Shown piece after piece: positions 10,811 to 24,100 of a DNA stretch of 64,000 bases. The stretch covers positions 806,001 to 870,000 of the forward strand of contig OZ176057.1 in assembly GCA_964247055.1 (NCBI GenBank), written 5' to 3'. The notes under the pieces were generated by a model. That model had not been told where the DNA came from, did not search any database, and worked only from the letters and a program-made list of their open reading frames with translations. This DNA is from Paragordius varius (taxonomy: Eukaryota > Nematomorpha). The stretch's first letter is position 1. Every line of letters begins with the position of its first letter. The position numbers and the translations under genes were made by a program.

Positions 10811-12170
10811 TATATTATTCCGTTTTGTCCGTATAACTAATTACCGTATTTTTTGTCTATTTTTATGTATGACCTTTTAAGATGAATCTCCTTTATCACA
10901 AATTCGCTAAAATTATTATCATAATTATTTCCAATATTTAGCGTATGGCATTAAAAAATGTTTAACAACAATTTAATAACCAAACTTAATTTAAAATATA
11001 GAGAAACAAATGGTTAAATGCAAACGTTAGTTGTTTTTTTACCATACGCTCCAGTAGAAGATTTCAGAAAAACTTTTAAATTCCATTTATAATAGGCGCA
11101 TTTTACTACAGTAGGTATAAAAAAGGGTTGTCTATAATTAAATAACCAAATTAATGGAATATCGGGTAACAAATGGCTAAATACAACCAATAGTTGTTTT
11201 TTACCATATGCTACTGTATTTTTTTCTAGGAAATTTAAAAAATCTTTCTGAAACCAATACTTAACTCTATATCATTTTATAAATTTAATTTTTTCAACAA
11301 TATTAATATTTTTATTTCAATTTATAGCAACACATCAATGATGAATACTTAGCGCTTTAACTCTATCACACAATAGATAACTTATTTGAGCTACCTAATG
11401 TAGTGTAATTAATAGCTTAAATAAATACTTTATATACTATACCGGATATTTGTAAAAAACCTGAAAAAATTATTCCTCAAGGCTCAAGTAATTGTTAAAA
11501 TACTATTTTGTCGCAAATATTTTCATATAAGATTTTTGAGCAGTAATGATTCAATCGCTGTATATTTCAATTTTAGGCACAAGTTTTTTGATTGGGGCAT
11601 TTTCTAATAATATAAAAATCTAATTTTTTATAACTGTAAATCTAAAAAATTATGATATTTGCATGGGATTTTGGCTGAAAATAAGTTTACAATTTTAACT
11701 ATATCATAGCCGCAAATAAGTTATTACGACTCATATATATGTTCTAAGCAAGGGTTTAACTTAAAAAATCAACATTATATCAGTTTAATATAAATCAGTT
11801 TTGAAAAACTCTCTCAAATAAGAAAAATTGTTAAATACCCAGTTAGAGGATAGAGAAATAGGTTTTGTAAAATTTCAAAATATTTAAAGCAGGGTGGTAT
11901 CCAACCTAATGTTTGGGATCGAAAAATCCGCATGGGAATTCACAATAATATTTTATTAGATTTCAAAGACAAACTACTATTAGTTTTAACAAATTTTGCT
12001 AGTTCATTGCCCAGATTTGGAAAAAATTATTTAAAAAATTTGTTTAAAACCAGTTATTTTATAAAATTTGTAATGTAATAATTTCTCGTAGGCGCAAAAA
12101 CATTTTGGAGGGCCGCATTTGACTGGCGGGCCACGTGTTACACACCCCTGTTTTAAAGGGAAAGCAAAAT
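10811..12170. other. Intergenic repeats, no gene
   Basis: A family B end lies at about 10830-10870 (CGTTTTGTCCGTATAA). About 10940-11225 contains two related segments that each begin with a TAAATAACCAAA-type or ATGGCATT-type motif and end in TTTTTACCATACGCT or TTTTTACCATATGCT, which resemble a decayed TIR element. The rest shows nothing. Confidence 0.35.
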
Positions 12171-12330
12171 TTAATTATACCATTTGCAGTTTAAATTCAC
12201 CCTAAAACAATTCAAATTCAACCTTGAACAATTCAAATTATCCAACAATTCATTTATTGAGATTAAAAAAACACATAATTTACTTTTAAGGTGAATTTGA
12301 ATTCAAGGTTCTTCATCTAAGGTAACAAAC
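12170..12330. mobile_element. Family A MITE, short copy
   Basis: The left end is ATACCATTTGCAGTTTAAAT followed by two or three CACCCT...CAATTCAAATT units. The right arm is reduced to a single GGTGAATTTGAATTCAAGG. It lacks most of the family core. Confidence 0.6.
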
Positions 12331-13965
12331 TGGTTAATAAAATGTAGTTTTGATACGAGAAATTTTATTAAACACTCAGAAACTATTATACATTAGCCTT
12401 GGCTTTTATATTTATTTAATATACTATTATCTATAATAAACTGTATCCAATTCTATTAAGTTTCAATAAAAGCGTTAAGTTATGTTTTCAGTTATTTGTC
12501 TCACCATGGACCCGAATTTTTAATTCTGAAAGTTACAAAACGAAATTCTTTTAGATCATAAAATCACCCTATATATATTAAACAATGTACCCTAAAACAC
12601 AACTGGACCAGCCACGTATATTTTTTAGGGAAAATCTCTCATATGATGTGCTTTCTGGTTTGAGGCAGAGTTATTTAAAAGTAATTTCCGCTTGTAGTAT
12701 GGCACATGCTTGGTATCGAATATACATTTGCGTTTATCAAAATAAAACATTTTTAAAAGAATAGAAATTTGGAAAAATTGGATTCAAATATTATTATGAT
12801 ATATAATAATCTGATAGATAAATATATCAAGTTATTCATAGTGTTTTTGGTTTTGAGCCTTATTCCACTTTCGTTTTACATATCGACATATCGCAAAATT
12901 TGAGCACATTATGTGATAAAATATTTTTTAGGTGAAATCTAAATGCTTCCTTTCAAAATATAAAAATATTGCTGTATATTCTAAAAGTAAAAAATTTCTA
13001 AAATTTTAATTTTGGGCAGTGAGCTGCGGGAGTCACAAATTATTAGCCCCTTCGAAAAAAGGCTAGATATTAAAATAACCACAGAAATTCCGTTATTACG
13101 CCAAAACAATTTTAATATATGGTAGAAGAGGTGTTCAAAACGCGGCACGAGGGCTGCATGTGGCCTTTCATGACACTCTTTAACATTCATGCAATTAAAA
13201 ATTAATGTTAAATAAAAAAATTAATACTAAATTTGGGTTAAATTGAAATATGTATAATTTAGCCTCCGCATTATTTATTATTTTTTTGGCAAAAAATTTG
13301 AAATCCACAATCGATAAAAATATGCTCATAAAATCTCAATAAAATTGATATTTTTTAAACATATTTTCTGAATGCGCATCCAATCGGCAACGAACAAATA
13401 AAAAAATTTGTTTTCTGTCATTTTAAAGTCTTATGTTGTAAATCTAAATAATTATAAATCCCCACATATATCACGAACGGGGCCCGAGAAGCCATTTGTG
13501 TTGGATACCTGTGTGCTAGATCATATATAACCACAAATGCATACTTTTCTTCAAAATATACAAAATTTTGCCAAGCGCTAGTGGTATTATGAAACAGTTA
13601 ATATATGATTCGAAGATGCTAATTAATGATTTGGCATTTTAAACATTTGTTCTCTTAATTTATATAAGTTTTTTCATGAAAACCCACTCAAATTCGTGGT
13701 CGAATCGTAACCAATAATTTAACAAAAAAAACTGAGGTGATAAAAATGTTTTCAACATCACTAAAAAAGCGTTCTATCAGGTCTCTTAAAATATATTGCC
13801 ATCTTCACCTATCTCCAAATCATCCAAAATACGGCTTTTTTAAATATTATTATTATAAAAATTGTGCATTTTTCAATAAACTCTTTTCTGATGTCGCATG
13901 TCCTATACAATGCTCCCAAAATTAGAAAGGGTTATAAAATATCATGATGATTATGTATATTAGGA
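12331..13965. other. Intergenic, no gene recognised
   Basis: AT-rich sequence with islands of dispersed-repeat text at about 13110-13190 (GTGTTCAAAACGCGGCACGA) and 13480-13530. The block at 12115-12160 (GGGCCGCATTTGACTGGCGG) just upstream is similar in style. The short open frames have no codon or motif support. Confidence 0.35.
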
Positions 13966-14905
13966 CTTGGTGTTTTTGTGGCCCTTACGAGTGATTCGAT
14001 TTAAATTTTAAGTTCTCCAAATAAAAAATGACAATATCTGTAAATTTATTTTAATTTTTTTGGTGAAATTTAAATGTTCATTCCAAATTATATCACATTA
14101 TAAAAACTAGCTTTAGAAATTAAATAATAAACTTTATTATTTTGATGTGAGCCCCGAAACCAATTATTCATATCTAAAATAGGCTAGTTCTCTCAAAATA
14201 AGACAGAAATGACGGGAACGGGTGATAAAATTTTAAAATCAAAGCTAAATTTTGATACAACTTAAAATAATTTTTTAAAACATTCTTATTTTTTCTAAAT
14301 TTTTGTACTTCATACATACTATTTTAAGGCATGATGGAAACGGTAATCATCTTGGGATATAAAAACTAGAATCCGTGGATGCTGATATTTTCTATCACCG
14401 TAAGTTTAATTTTAATTTACATTCGTCTTCAAATTTGTATTAAATGTGAAATATGCTTTTTTACAAATTCACCAAAATTCAAAAGCAAGCTTTAAATTAA
14501 TTGTCGGAAGCAATGGTAATGTAAGCACAATTGAATCCCATATCATGCTTTTATTCCCTTTTCATCATGGCTCAAAATAGAATGTTGCACACAAAAAAAT
14601 TTTGCTAAAAAAATTAAATGAAATAAGAACTCATTTTGTTATAATATTTTCAATTGATATCGATATATAGCATATATGAGAAATTTTTATCGCACCCCAT
14701 AATTTGTGTTTTCAAACTAAAGACGAGCATAAAACTATTTTTTAAAACTATCGTTTTAGTTTTTTATAATTTTATGATCTATTTTTGATATTTTTTGGAA
14801 TAAGGCCTTTTCCAAAAAAATGTGCGCAAATATTTTGATTCCCTGATATGGAGTTACGAAATTCTAAATTTGAATCACTCGTAGGGCCAAAAAACATTAA
14901 TATTG
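13966..14905. mobile_element. TIR element, about 930 bp
   Basis: The ends are inverted: GTGGCCCTTACGAGTGATTC near 13979 and the complement of AATCACTCGTAGGGCC near 14874-14889, with pairing continuing inward through ATTTAAATTT-like text. The inside has no transposase reading frame, so this is a non-autonomous or decayed DNA transposon. Confidence 0.55.
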
Positions 14906-15600
14906 ATACTTTTTGCTATCAGAATATAAGGTATATATTTAATCAGGTTACTTTTTTGTGTACCCTGCATATATCTAATATATTTAACCCCTGAATTTAG
15001 ACATCTTTGTGTTTAGCCTAAAAATATGACATTTTAAAGATAATTGAAGGAGTAAATTAAAGGTTAAAAAATGTAGTTTAATTATTAAACGGTTTATAGT
15101 GTATTTTACTAATATATTTTTTATTTTGTCTATGAGAATGAGGTTTATTTAGCATAATCTGCAAAACGACATTTGTTAAATGAAGCAAACACCCCAAAAG
15201 TGAAAATATTTTTAAATGTATCATAAGTCCCAAAACAAACACCATGATAATCCTGACACATTTTTCGAATAATATTGCGTCATATATTTTTTGGGCACAA
15301 TGTGGTTTGGTAAAATCAAGCAATGTGAAAACTATGTACTTTGGTTATTATAAAAGGCCTTTTAAACTCATAGCTGAACATTTTTATCAAAGCAAAATAA
15401 GTCTATTAAATTTTTATGCAGTTGTCATTCTTATTTTCATGTTTTAGATATCACAAATTTTATAAGTAAAGAAACTTTTTAATCTAATACATTAGAGCCT
15501 TTAATAATTAAATTCTAACCAAAACAACTTTTAAAATTGTAGTTTTTTGTTACTTTAGCATAACAACGAAAAACGACATCGCGTAGAAAAATATATGAAA
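14906..15600. other. Intergenic, nothing recognised
   Basis: AT-rich. Overlapping short open frames at 15078-15447 on both strands have no recognisable motif and no splice context. Confidence 0.35.
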
Positions 15601-15605
15601 TTTTT

Positions 15606-15845
15606 ATATGGTAGGTTGGTTATTCCCAATTCGTAAACGATTTTTTGGATATAGTTTTAACTATTTCTTTCCATTTTTTTCTATCTTTAACCGCTATATT
15701 GAGCTCTTTCAGTGTCATTTTGGTCTCTTCTTTTATCATATCCAACCACCTCATCGGTGGTCGGCCTCGTTTCCTTTGCCCTTCTACCTTCCCAAACATT
15801 GTATCTTTCTCTAGAGAATTCGATCTCATGACATGACCAAAATAT
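15606..15845 (-). pseudogene. LINE reverse transcriptase C-terminal fragment
   Basis: The minus strand reads FGHVMRSNSLEK, then GKVEGQRKRGRPPMRWLD and DRKKWKEIVK, to a stop near 15620. This is the conserved C-terminal tail of endonuclease/reverse-transcriptase LINE proteins, which ends in an RGRP-xx-RW-x-D motif. The rest of the element is missing. It is a different copy from the LINE at 261-2198 and lies about 200 bases upstream of the PPAT start, on the opposite strand. Confidence 0.8.
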
Positions 15846-16046
15846 GTTAACTTTTTTTGGAATTTTTTCCAGGATGTTGTTTTAGGCTTTATTTCTGTAG
15901 TTAGATTTCCATTCTTAATTTTAATATATTACGAATAATAGGTAATAACACCACACCCCTAATAACAACTATTTTAAAATATTAATAATTTTAATTTATC
16001 ATATGATGCCACATCTCTGCAGGTGGTCGTCTTGAAAGCGTGCTTT

Positions 16047-16159
16047 ATGGATGCACTTAAACATTATTGCGGTGTGGTCGGGGTTTTGTCCACTGGCCTA
16101 GATCCAAATTTAGATGTCTCTCATTTATTGTATATGGGCTTGATTGCACTTCAGCATAG
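16047..16159 (+). CDS. PPAT: PPAT exon 1 (start, catalytic Cys)
   Basis: MDALKHY precedes Cys8. It has 37 codons plus two bases and donor AG|GTATAT. No other in-frame ATG follows the upstream stop at 15975. A CTCTGCAG acceptor-like site at 16015-16022 could mark the end of a 5' UTR intron. Confidence 0.9.
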
Positions 16160-19100
16160 GTATATCTAATTTCTAAAACCATTTTATTAACAAATGGTAA
16201 ACGATTTTATTATTATGGCATTATTAACATATTTTATTCATGTTTTTATAATATATGTATTCTTAATTAAAATAAAAATAAGGTGTTGGATCATTACATC
16301 TTTATTCCTTATTTTACAATCGATAAAGATTTTTTAATAATAAACATTAAATTTTCGCTTTTTAATATTAAATATAAAATTCTATCTTAATTCATATTAT
16401 AATATAACAAATTAGAGGTCAAGAATGTGCTGGTATAGTGGTTAAACCTTTTCACTCTGATATGAATGAAAATATGGAATATTCTGGAAATGATACAAAT
16501 TTTAAAATGATTAAAGCCAAAGGTTTGATATCCCATTCGTTTACGAGCGAAAATTTGTCCCAACTCAAAGGAGGACAGTATGTAATTTTTTTATTTATTA
16601 ATTCTTTAATATATTTTTTCCTTTAAGATTTAATGGTTTAAACAATGTTTTTTTATTTTAATATTCAAGTTTTATTTTATGCTTACTCACTTTTTTTAGT
16701 TTATTTTATTTTTTAGGATTTTACGATAAAAATTATAACTAAAACATAAATATCTAAAAGACAAATATTCCATAGCAATATTACCATGTCTTTTGAATCT
16801 TGATTTTTTTAACCATCATTTTGGGTCGTACGAAATAGGTATTAGAGATATAAATTGATATATTTAACTATCCATTTACAATTCAGTATTGTTTAAAAAT
16901 TCAAATTTACCCTTGTATTAAAATTCACCCTTGAACAATTAATCTTAATCAATTCAAATTTCCCTTTAAATAAATTATGTGTTTTTTTTACTATTTAATA
17001 AATACCTTTTATTTAATATTTATAAAATATGAAATTCTGTTTTAAAATTAATGTATAATGGTGAAAAAATAATAAAATATGTCATAAAAATATATTTCAT
17101 ATGAATGATGTGATATATTAGCCTGAAAAAACATAATTTATTTTTAGTAAATATATATATATATATATATATTTATAGTAGAACATATTCCTTTGAGTAT
17201 TTTGAAAAAAATCATGACTTAAATTAACTTGTTTTAGTTTTCATACAATTATCAATTTTTACATGTGAAAAAGCCCTAATATTTAAGTTATAATCGTTTT
17301 TTAGGGTTGAAAATATTTTTTAAAGACTTCTTACTTAGTATTTTAAAGCTGCCTCTCTAAGATATAATAGGATGGGTAAAAAATAAAATTTGAAATTTTT
17401 CCAAAATAGTTTAAATATATACTGGAGAAAAATATTTTTTTGCAAATTTATTTTTTTGTGATTCCTACTAAAATGGTTCATGATATGGATATTCTTAATT
17501 TTATATTGAAAAGGGGAAAGGGGTGATTTATTAAAAAAATATTTGTTTATATTTTTAGATTTTATAAAACACATATTTCTTTTTATAAAATTATATATTT
17601 AAATTGGGTTTATAATGAATGAGTTTTAAAATTATGTATGAAAAAATGATTATTAAATGATATAAATATTCATTCAATTAATTAATCAAGTATCATGAAA
17701 TTAAATTGCTGTTTTAAAGAAAACATTGAAATATAATTTTTATACCATTTATAACACTAGACAACAAATTTTTTCTCCACTCGAGTTTTTTGCATTTTTT
17801 GATATTTAATATCATTTTAACAGTAAATCTGAAATAAAAATTATAACTCGTTGGAAGAATTTTGTATAATTTGATTTTTTAGATTATGCGCCCTCTTTAT
17901 CAAAATTTTACTAAAAAATGTTTTTCTTTGAAAGTATACAAGTAATGCCCATTTGTAATATATCATTCGAAAGAGTATTAAAAACTCTATAAAATGTATA
18001 CTAATATGTATTACATCGACAGTTAATATTGGACACAAAGAGCGACAAACGCGCGAAGCGAGAGCATTTTTTTTAATTATAATATTTTTAAAACTAATAG
18101 ATGAAAATAGCTCAAACATTGTTTAGATGGAGATGAATGTCCAAAAAAGATAACACAAGAAAGTTTTTTTTGATTAAAACATTTTTTATTGCTTTTATGT
18201 CACTCAAAACAGCCATTTTTAAGTTTTTTGTTTTTTAAAAATTACCATCTCATCAATATTAATTTATTTTCTATACAAGGCTGATAATTTCGAGAATTTA
18301 AAAATAAAAACAAAGTTTAAGGCATTTTTGATCTTTTATAGCCATTATGTAATAAATTTACAGTTATAACTATGCATTTTAGTATCCACTAGGTAAAATA
18401 TTTATAATAATTATAATTTTTATTAAAAAAGCAAACCAAAAGCTTTTCCAAACATTTTTTTTAAATTAAATACTAATATAACCCTAATAATAATATTAAA
18501 ATAATTTAAATGATTTAAAAATTAGTTTGTCTGTGAAAATTCCTGACTTATTTAAGGGTTGAAAATTTTGACCATTTAAATCCAAATAACTTTTACATCC
18601 GATTGATTTAATTGACTTACTACCATTTAAAAGATGCAGTTTTTTGCGCTCTTTCGAATGATATAAAATACATGGCTTCATATCTAAAACTTTAAATTTA
18701 TGAAATTTCGAGTTTAATGTTAAATCGGGGCCAAAAATTATCGATAAACTCTAATATAATAAAATTCTTTCATGTAGGACCAATTTTCTTTTCAGATATA
18801 CTAATTATGTACTTTAATGAAATAAATTTTAAATTTACAAGAATGGATGTTAAAAAAAGTTAAAATTTGTTGTCTAGTGTAATTCAAATATACCCTAAAA
18901 AATTATGTGTTTTCGAACTAATATAACTCATCATTAAAAAGAAAGATATTTCTATGGCATAGTTTATTATTTTTTCAGCATTATATTAATTTTAACCAAA
19001 ATATAATATTTTATAAATATTATGAAATAAAGGTAATTTTTAAGCTTAAAAACCCATAGGGTTGAATTTTAATTGTTCGAGAGTAAATTTGAATTGTTCG

Positions 19101-20166
19101 AGGGTGAATTTAAATTGTTCAAGGGTGAATTTGAACTGTAAATATAATTCAAGAATAAAATATTTAGACCAAATTCAGAGGAGATTTAGTTTTAAATGAA
19201 ATAGTTAATTTTTGTATTTTGAAAAATTCAATAGTTTAATTGAAAAAAATATGTAGTTTACACCTAAAATATATAAGTAAAAACTTCAATCCAATAGATT
19301 GTTAACCTATTTTATACGATTGTTAAAATAAACTAAAATTATAAAGATGAATCCTAAAAAACATCTGATTATTGACTAAGTAAATTTGTTTTTCAAATTT
19401 TAATTATTACATGTGTACGCGATTCAAATTGTACAGTAAAAATGCAATTTATTCGGACAAAACGTATAAATTATAAAGTAAATATTTTTATCTAAAAGAC
19501 AACCATACTTTTAAACCTTAGTATTTCTTATATTGGAATTTTTAATTACGCCTGAAATGAATAAAATTGATTATGTTACTAATAGACATCTCTTTTCTTG
19601 CTTTCAAATTACAACAATAAATTATAATTGCATAAAATTAATATTTAGAAAATATGTATCTTTTATTAGAAAAAAATAATATTTGTCACCATATTTTTAC
19701 GTTTTATCCGTATAATTACAACTTTTATACAGTATATTTTTAAAATTTATATATTTTTGATTAATTTAAATTAAATATATTTAATTCTAAAATATAAATA
19801 TATTATTTTTAATTATTTTTAAAATATACCATTTACAGTTTAAATTCACCCTTAACCAATTCAAATTCACCCTCGAATAATTTAAATTCACCCTTGAACA
19901 TTCAAATTCACCCTAAAAATAAATTATGTCTTTTCGAACTAACTTACCTCATTAACTATTATGAAATATATCTTTATGGCATAATTTATTATTTTTTTTT
20001 AGTATTATTTTAATTGAAAACAAAATTTTATTTTTTAAAAATATATAAAAATATAGGTAATTCTAAATTTTAAAAAACATAATTATTTGAGGGTGATATG
20101 ATTTGTTCGAGGATTTAAATTGTTTAAGGGTGAATTTGAATTGTAAATAGTATATATATTATATAA

Positions 20167-20225
<59 letters not shown>

Positions 20226-20321
20226 TTAAGTTATTTGGTAAGAAATTTTAATTGTTAAAAAAATGTTTTGATTGTTGAACATATGCTTCATTTCTGGAAA
20301 CAAAACCTAAAAAAACTTTTT

Positions 20322-20365
<44 letters not shown>

Positions 20366-20504
20366 ATTAATTTCAAAGATATATTTATTTCTAAAAAAAT
20401 TTATAAATTTGCTCTAATTCCAACTTATACTAATATTTATATACATTTTTTAAATTTGATTTAATTTTAACTTTACTAAAATTATATATTTATTTGATTA
20501 ATTT

Positions 20505-20544
<40 letters not shown>

Positions 20545-20639
20545 AAGTTATTTGGCAAGAAATTTTAATTGTTAAAAAAATGTTGTTATTGTTGAAAATA
20601 TATGCTTGATTGTTGGAAACAAAACCTTAAAAAGTTTTA

Positions 20640-20673
<34 letters not shown>

Positions 20674-20929
20674 TTATATGTCTAAACTTTTATATATTTT
20701 TGATGAATTTTAATTTTAAATATATTTATCTCTAAAAAATTTTAGATATATACTTATATTGTATTTTTGATTAATTTTATATTTATAAAATATATATTTA
20801 TTTATGTATATTTTTGATTAATTTCAAATATATATTTTAATTTTGATTAACTAATATATATATACATTTTTCAAATTTAATTTAATTTCAACTTTTACTA
20901 AAATCTATATATATATATATATATTATAT

Positions 20930-20972
<43 letters not shown>

Positions 20973-21062
20973 CTAAAATTTTATATATTTTTATTTCTAA
21001 TTAATTTTAATTTGAAATATATATTTTATAATATATATTTTTAAGATTTTATATATTTTAGA

Positions 21063-21109
<47 letters not shown>

Positions 21110-24100
21110 ATTTTTGATTAATTTTGAATATATTTATTTCTAAAAAATTAAATATTTATATTTTTAATTAATTTTAAATTTATATTTCTAAAAAATTTTA
21201 GATTAGGTTTAGGGCATACGCGTTATTCCACACAAGCCGGTAGCGATATGGTTAATTGTCAACCCTTTATAGTTCACACAAATTGTGGACAGCTAGCTTT
21301 GGCCCATAATGGTGAACTTATGAATGCTTCTAAGCTTAGAAATAAAGTTTTTTCTAAATTTGATTTAAGAAAAAACTTAAAAAAACTTTAAAAGAAATAA
21401 AGTTTGTCTTTTTATATAAAACTTTTTTAAATTTGGTTTTAATATACTTAAATTCTCTAGTAATATGGGGTTTTAAAACTAAAAAATGGTTGTTTTTAAA
21501 CTTTGGAATCTAAAACAATTTGGAATAATAAAAATATGTAAGCTAACCTTAGAAATAAAGTTTGCTTCTAAAAAACTCTTTTTAACTTTTTTTTTGGTTT
21601 TAAATATACTTTTAAGATAATTTTATTTTCTACTATAAGGGTTTAAAACTAAAAAGTGGTTTTTTTAAACTTTGGAATTATAAAAATATCATTTTGGCTT
21701 ATAATGGAGAACTTATGAATGCTGCTAAGCTTAGAAATAAAGTTTGCTTACTATAAAAAACTCTTTTAAAATTTTTTTTAAAACTTTTTTTTGCTTTAAA
21801 TATACTTTTTTTGTCTTCTAATATAATATTTAAAAAATGGTTGTTTTAAACTTTTTTTGGCATTTAAACGAAATATTATAGCTTACTGGAGAACTTATGA
21901 ATGCTGCTAACTTAGAAATAAAGTTTGACTTTTATAGTTTAAAAAACTTTTTCCTAAAACTTTTTTAAAATTTTTTTTTCTAAAATTCGTCTAAATTTGT
22001 TTTATTAAATATACCATTTACAGTTCAAATTCACCCTTGAACAATTCAAATTCACCCTCGAACAATTCAAATTCACCCTAAAAATAAATTATGTGTTTTC
22101 GAACAAATATAATTCATTATTAATATAAAATATATCTTTATGGCATAATTAATTATTTTTTTCAGTATTATTTTAATTTAAAACAAAATTTTATTTTTTA
22201 AAAATATATAAAAATATAGGTAATTTTTAATCTTAAAAAACACGTTATTTATTTTAGGGTGATTGTTCAAGGCTGAATTTGAATTGTTTAAGGGTGAATT
22301 TGAATTGTTTAAGGGTGAATTTGAACTGTAAATGGTATAATATGGGGTTTAACACTAAAAAATGGTTTTTTTAAACTTTTCTAAACGAAATTGGAATTTT
22401 GCTAAATGAATAACTTATGAATGCAGCTAGAATAAAGTTTGCTCACTATAAAAAACTCTTTTAAAACTCTTTTAAAACTTTTTTTTTGGTTTAAATACTC
22501 TATGGGGTTTAAAATTAAAAAATGGTTGTTTTTAAACTTTGGAATTATAAAAATATGATTTTGGCTTACAATGGAAAACTTATGAATGCTGCTAAGCTTA
22601 GAAATAAAGTTTGCTTTTACTTTAAAAACTCTTTTAAAACACTTTTAAACTTTTTTTTGAAAAACCTAAAAAATTTTAAACTTTGAAACAAAATTTGCTT
22701 ACTATAAAATACTTTTCTAAATTGGTTAAATATACTTTTAATATAATTTTATTTTTTACTATAAGGGTTTAAAACTATCATAAAAATATGATTTTGGCTT
22801 ATAATGGGGAACTTATGAATGCTGCTAAGCTTAGAAATAAAGTTTCTTTTAAAAACTTTTCTAAAACTTTTTTTATTTTAATATTTTTATTCTCTAGTAA
22901 TATGGGGTTTAATACTAAAAATGGTTGTTTTTGAACCTTTTTTTGGCATTTAAACGAAATAAGTAATAAAAATTTGGTTTAATGGTGAACTTATGAATGC
23001 TGCTAACCTTAGAAACAAAGTTTGTTTTTTTATGCTTTATAAACTTTTCTAAAACTTTTCTAACACTTTTTTCAGGTTTTAATACGTTTAATATGTAATT
23101 TTTAGGGTTTAAAATTAAAAAGTGGTTGTTTTTGACCTTTTTTTGGCATTTTAAGCCAAATTGGTATTATAAAAATATGATTTTGGCTCATTTGGAGAAC
23201 TTATGAATGCTGCTAAGCTTAGAAATAAACTTTGCTTAAAAAAACTTTTCTAAAACTTTTAAAACTTTTTTTGGTTTTAAATTTTCTAGTAATATGGGGT
23301 TTAAAATTAAAAAATGGATTAAACGAAATTGGAATTATAAAAATATGATTTTGGCTTAATAGAGAACTTATGAATGCTGCTAAACTTAGAAATAAAGTTT
23401 GCCTAATTTCAAAATTTAAGTTTTCAATACCTTTTTTTCTATAAAAAGTGTTTTTTTACTGTTTTAAGGTCTTAGTTTAACTTACATAACTTTTTTGAAT
23501 TATAAAAAGTTATTTTTCTTAGTGGGTTTTGATACTAATTTTAAAATTTAACAAAAAAATGTCCTATATAATAATATGAAATATTGTCAACCATTTGTTG
23601 TTTACGCAATTTGTGGACATATAGTATTGTTTCACAAACTTAAATATTTCGGGTTTTTTTGTAATTTTTTAATGTTTTTTATCTAATAATTGAAATAAAT
23701 TATACCTTAATTACAAAAAATAAAAAGACATTTTTTTCAAGGAACCAACTATATATCATAAATCCTGATTTTTTAATTATTACTCATTTGAATTAAATGA
23801 GGATTAGGGATACCAATAAATACTTCTCCCTATTATGTAGTATAATAGTAATTTTTATACATAGTTTGTACATAAAAATTAAGTTTTCTTTAAAACAATC
23901 TTTTTCCAAATAAAATAATTGTCTTTAACTTTTTTTATTTTACAATTTTTTTTCAATTTTAATTTTAATTTCAATTTCAATTATCTTTCTGTAGATTCAA
24001 AAACGTGGGGTAGGCTTATCAACCTCATCAGATAGTGAATTAATATCTCAAATCCTATCAATTGCTTTGCCCACAGAACATGATTATTTGCCCTCTGAAA

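Noticed and set aside
15608..15836. + strand frames opposite the LINE C-terminal fragment
   Set aside because: They are antisense shadows of the minus-strand reverse transcriptase tail.
17335..18681. Minus-strand frames of 61-92 codons in PPAT intron 2
   Set aside because: AT-rich chance frames without motif, conservation sign or splice sites.
21690..23400. Alternative coding exons of PPAT (mutually exclusive exon 3 versions)
   Set aside because: The copies lack the first half of exon 3 and the acceptor, and several carry deletions that shift the frame. They read better as degenerate duplicates.
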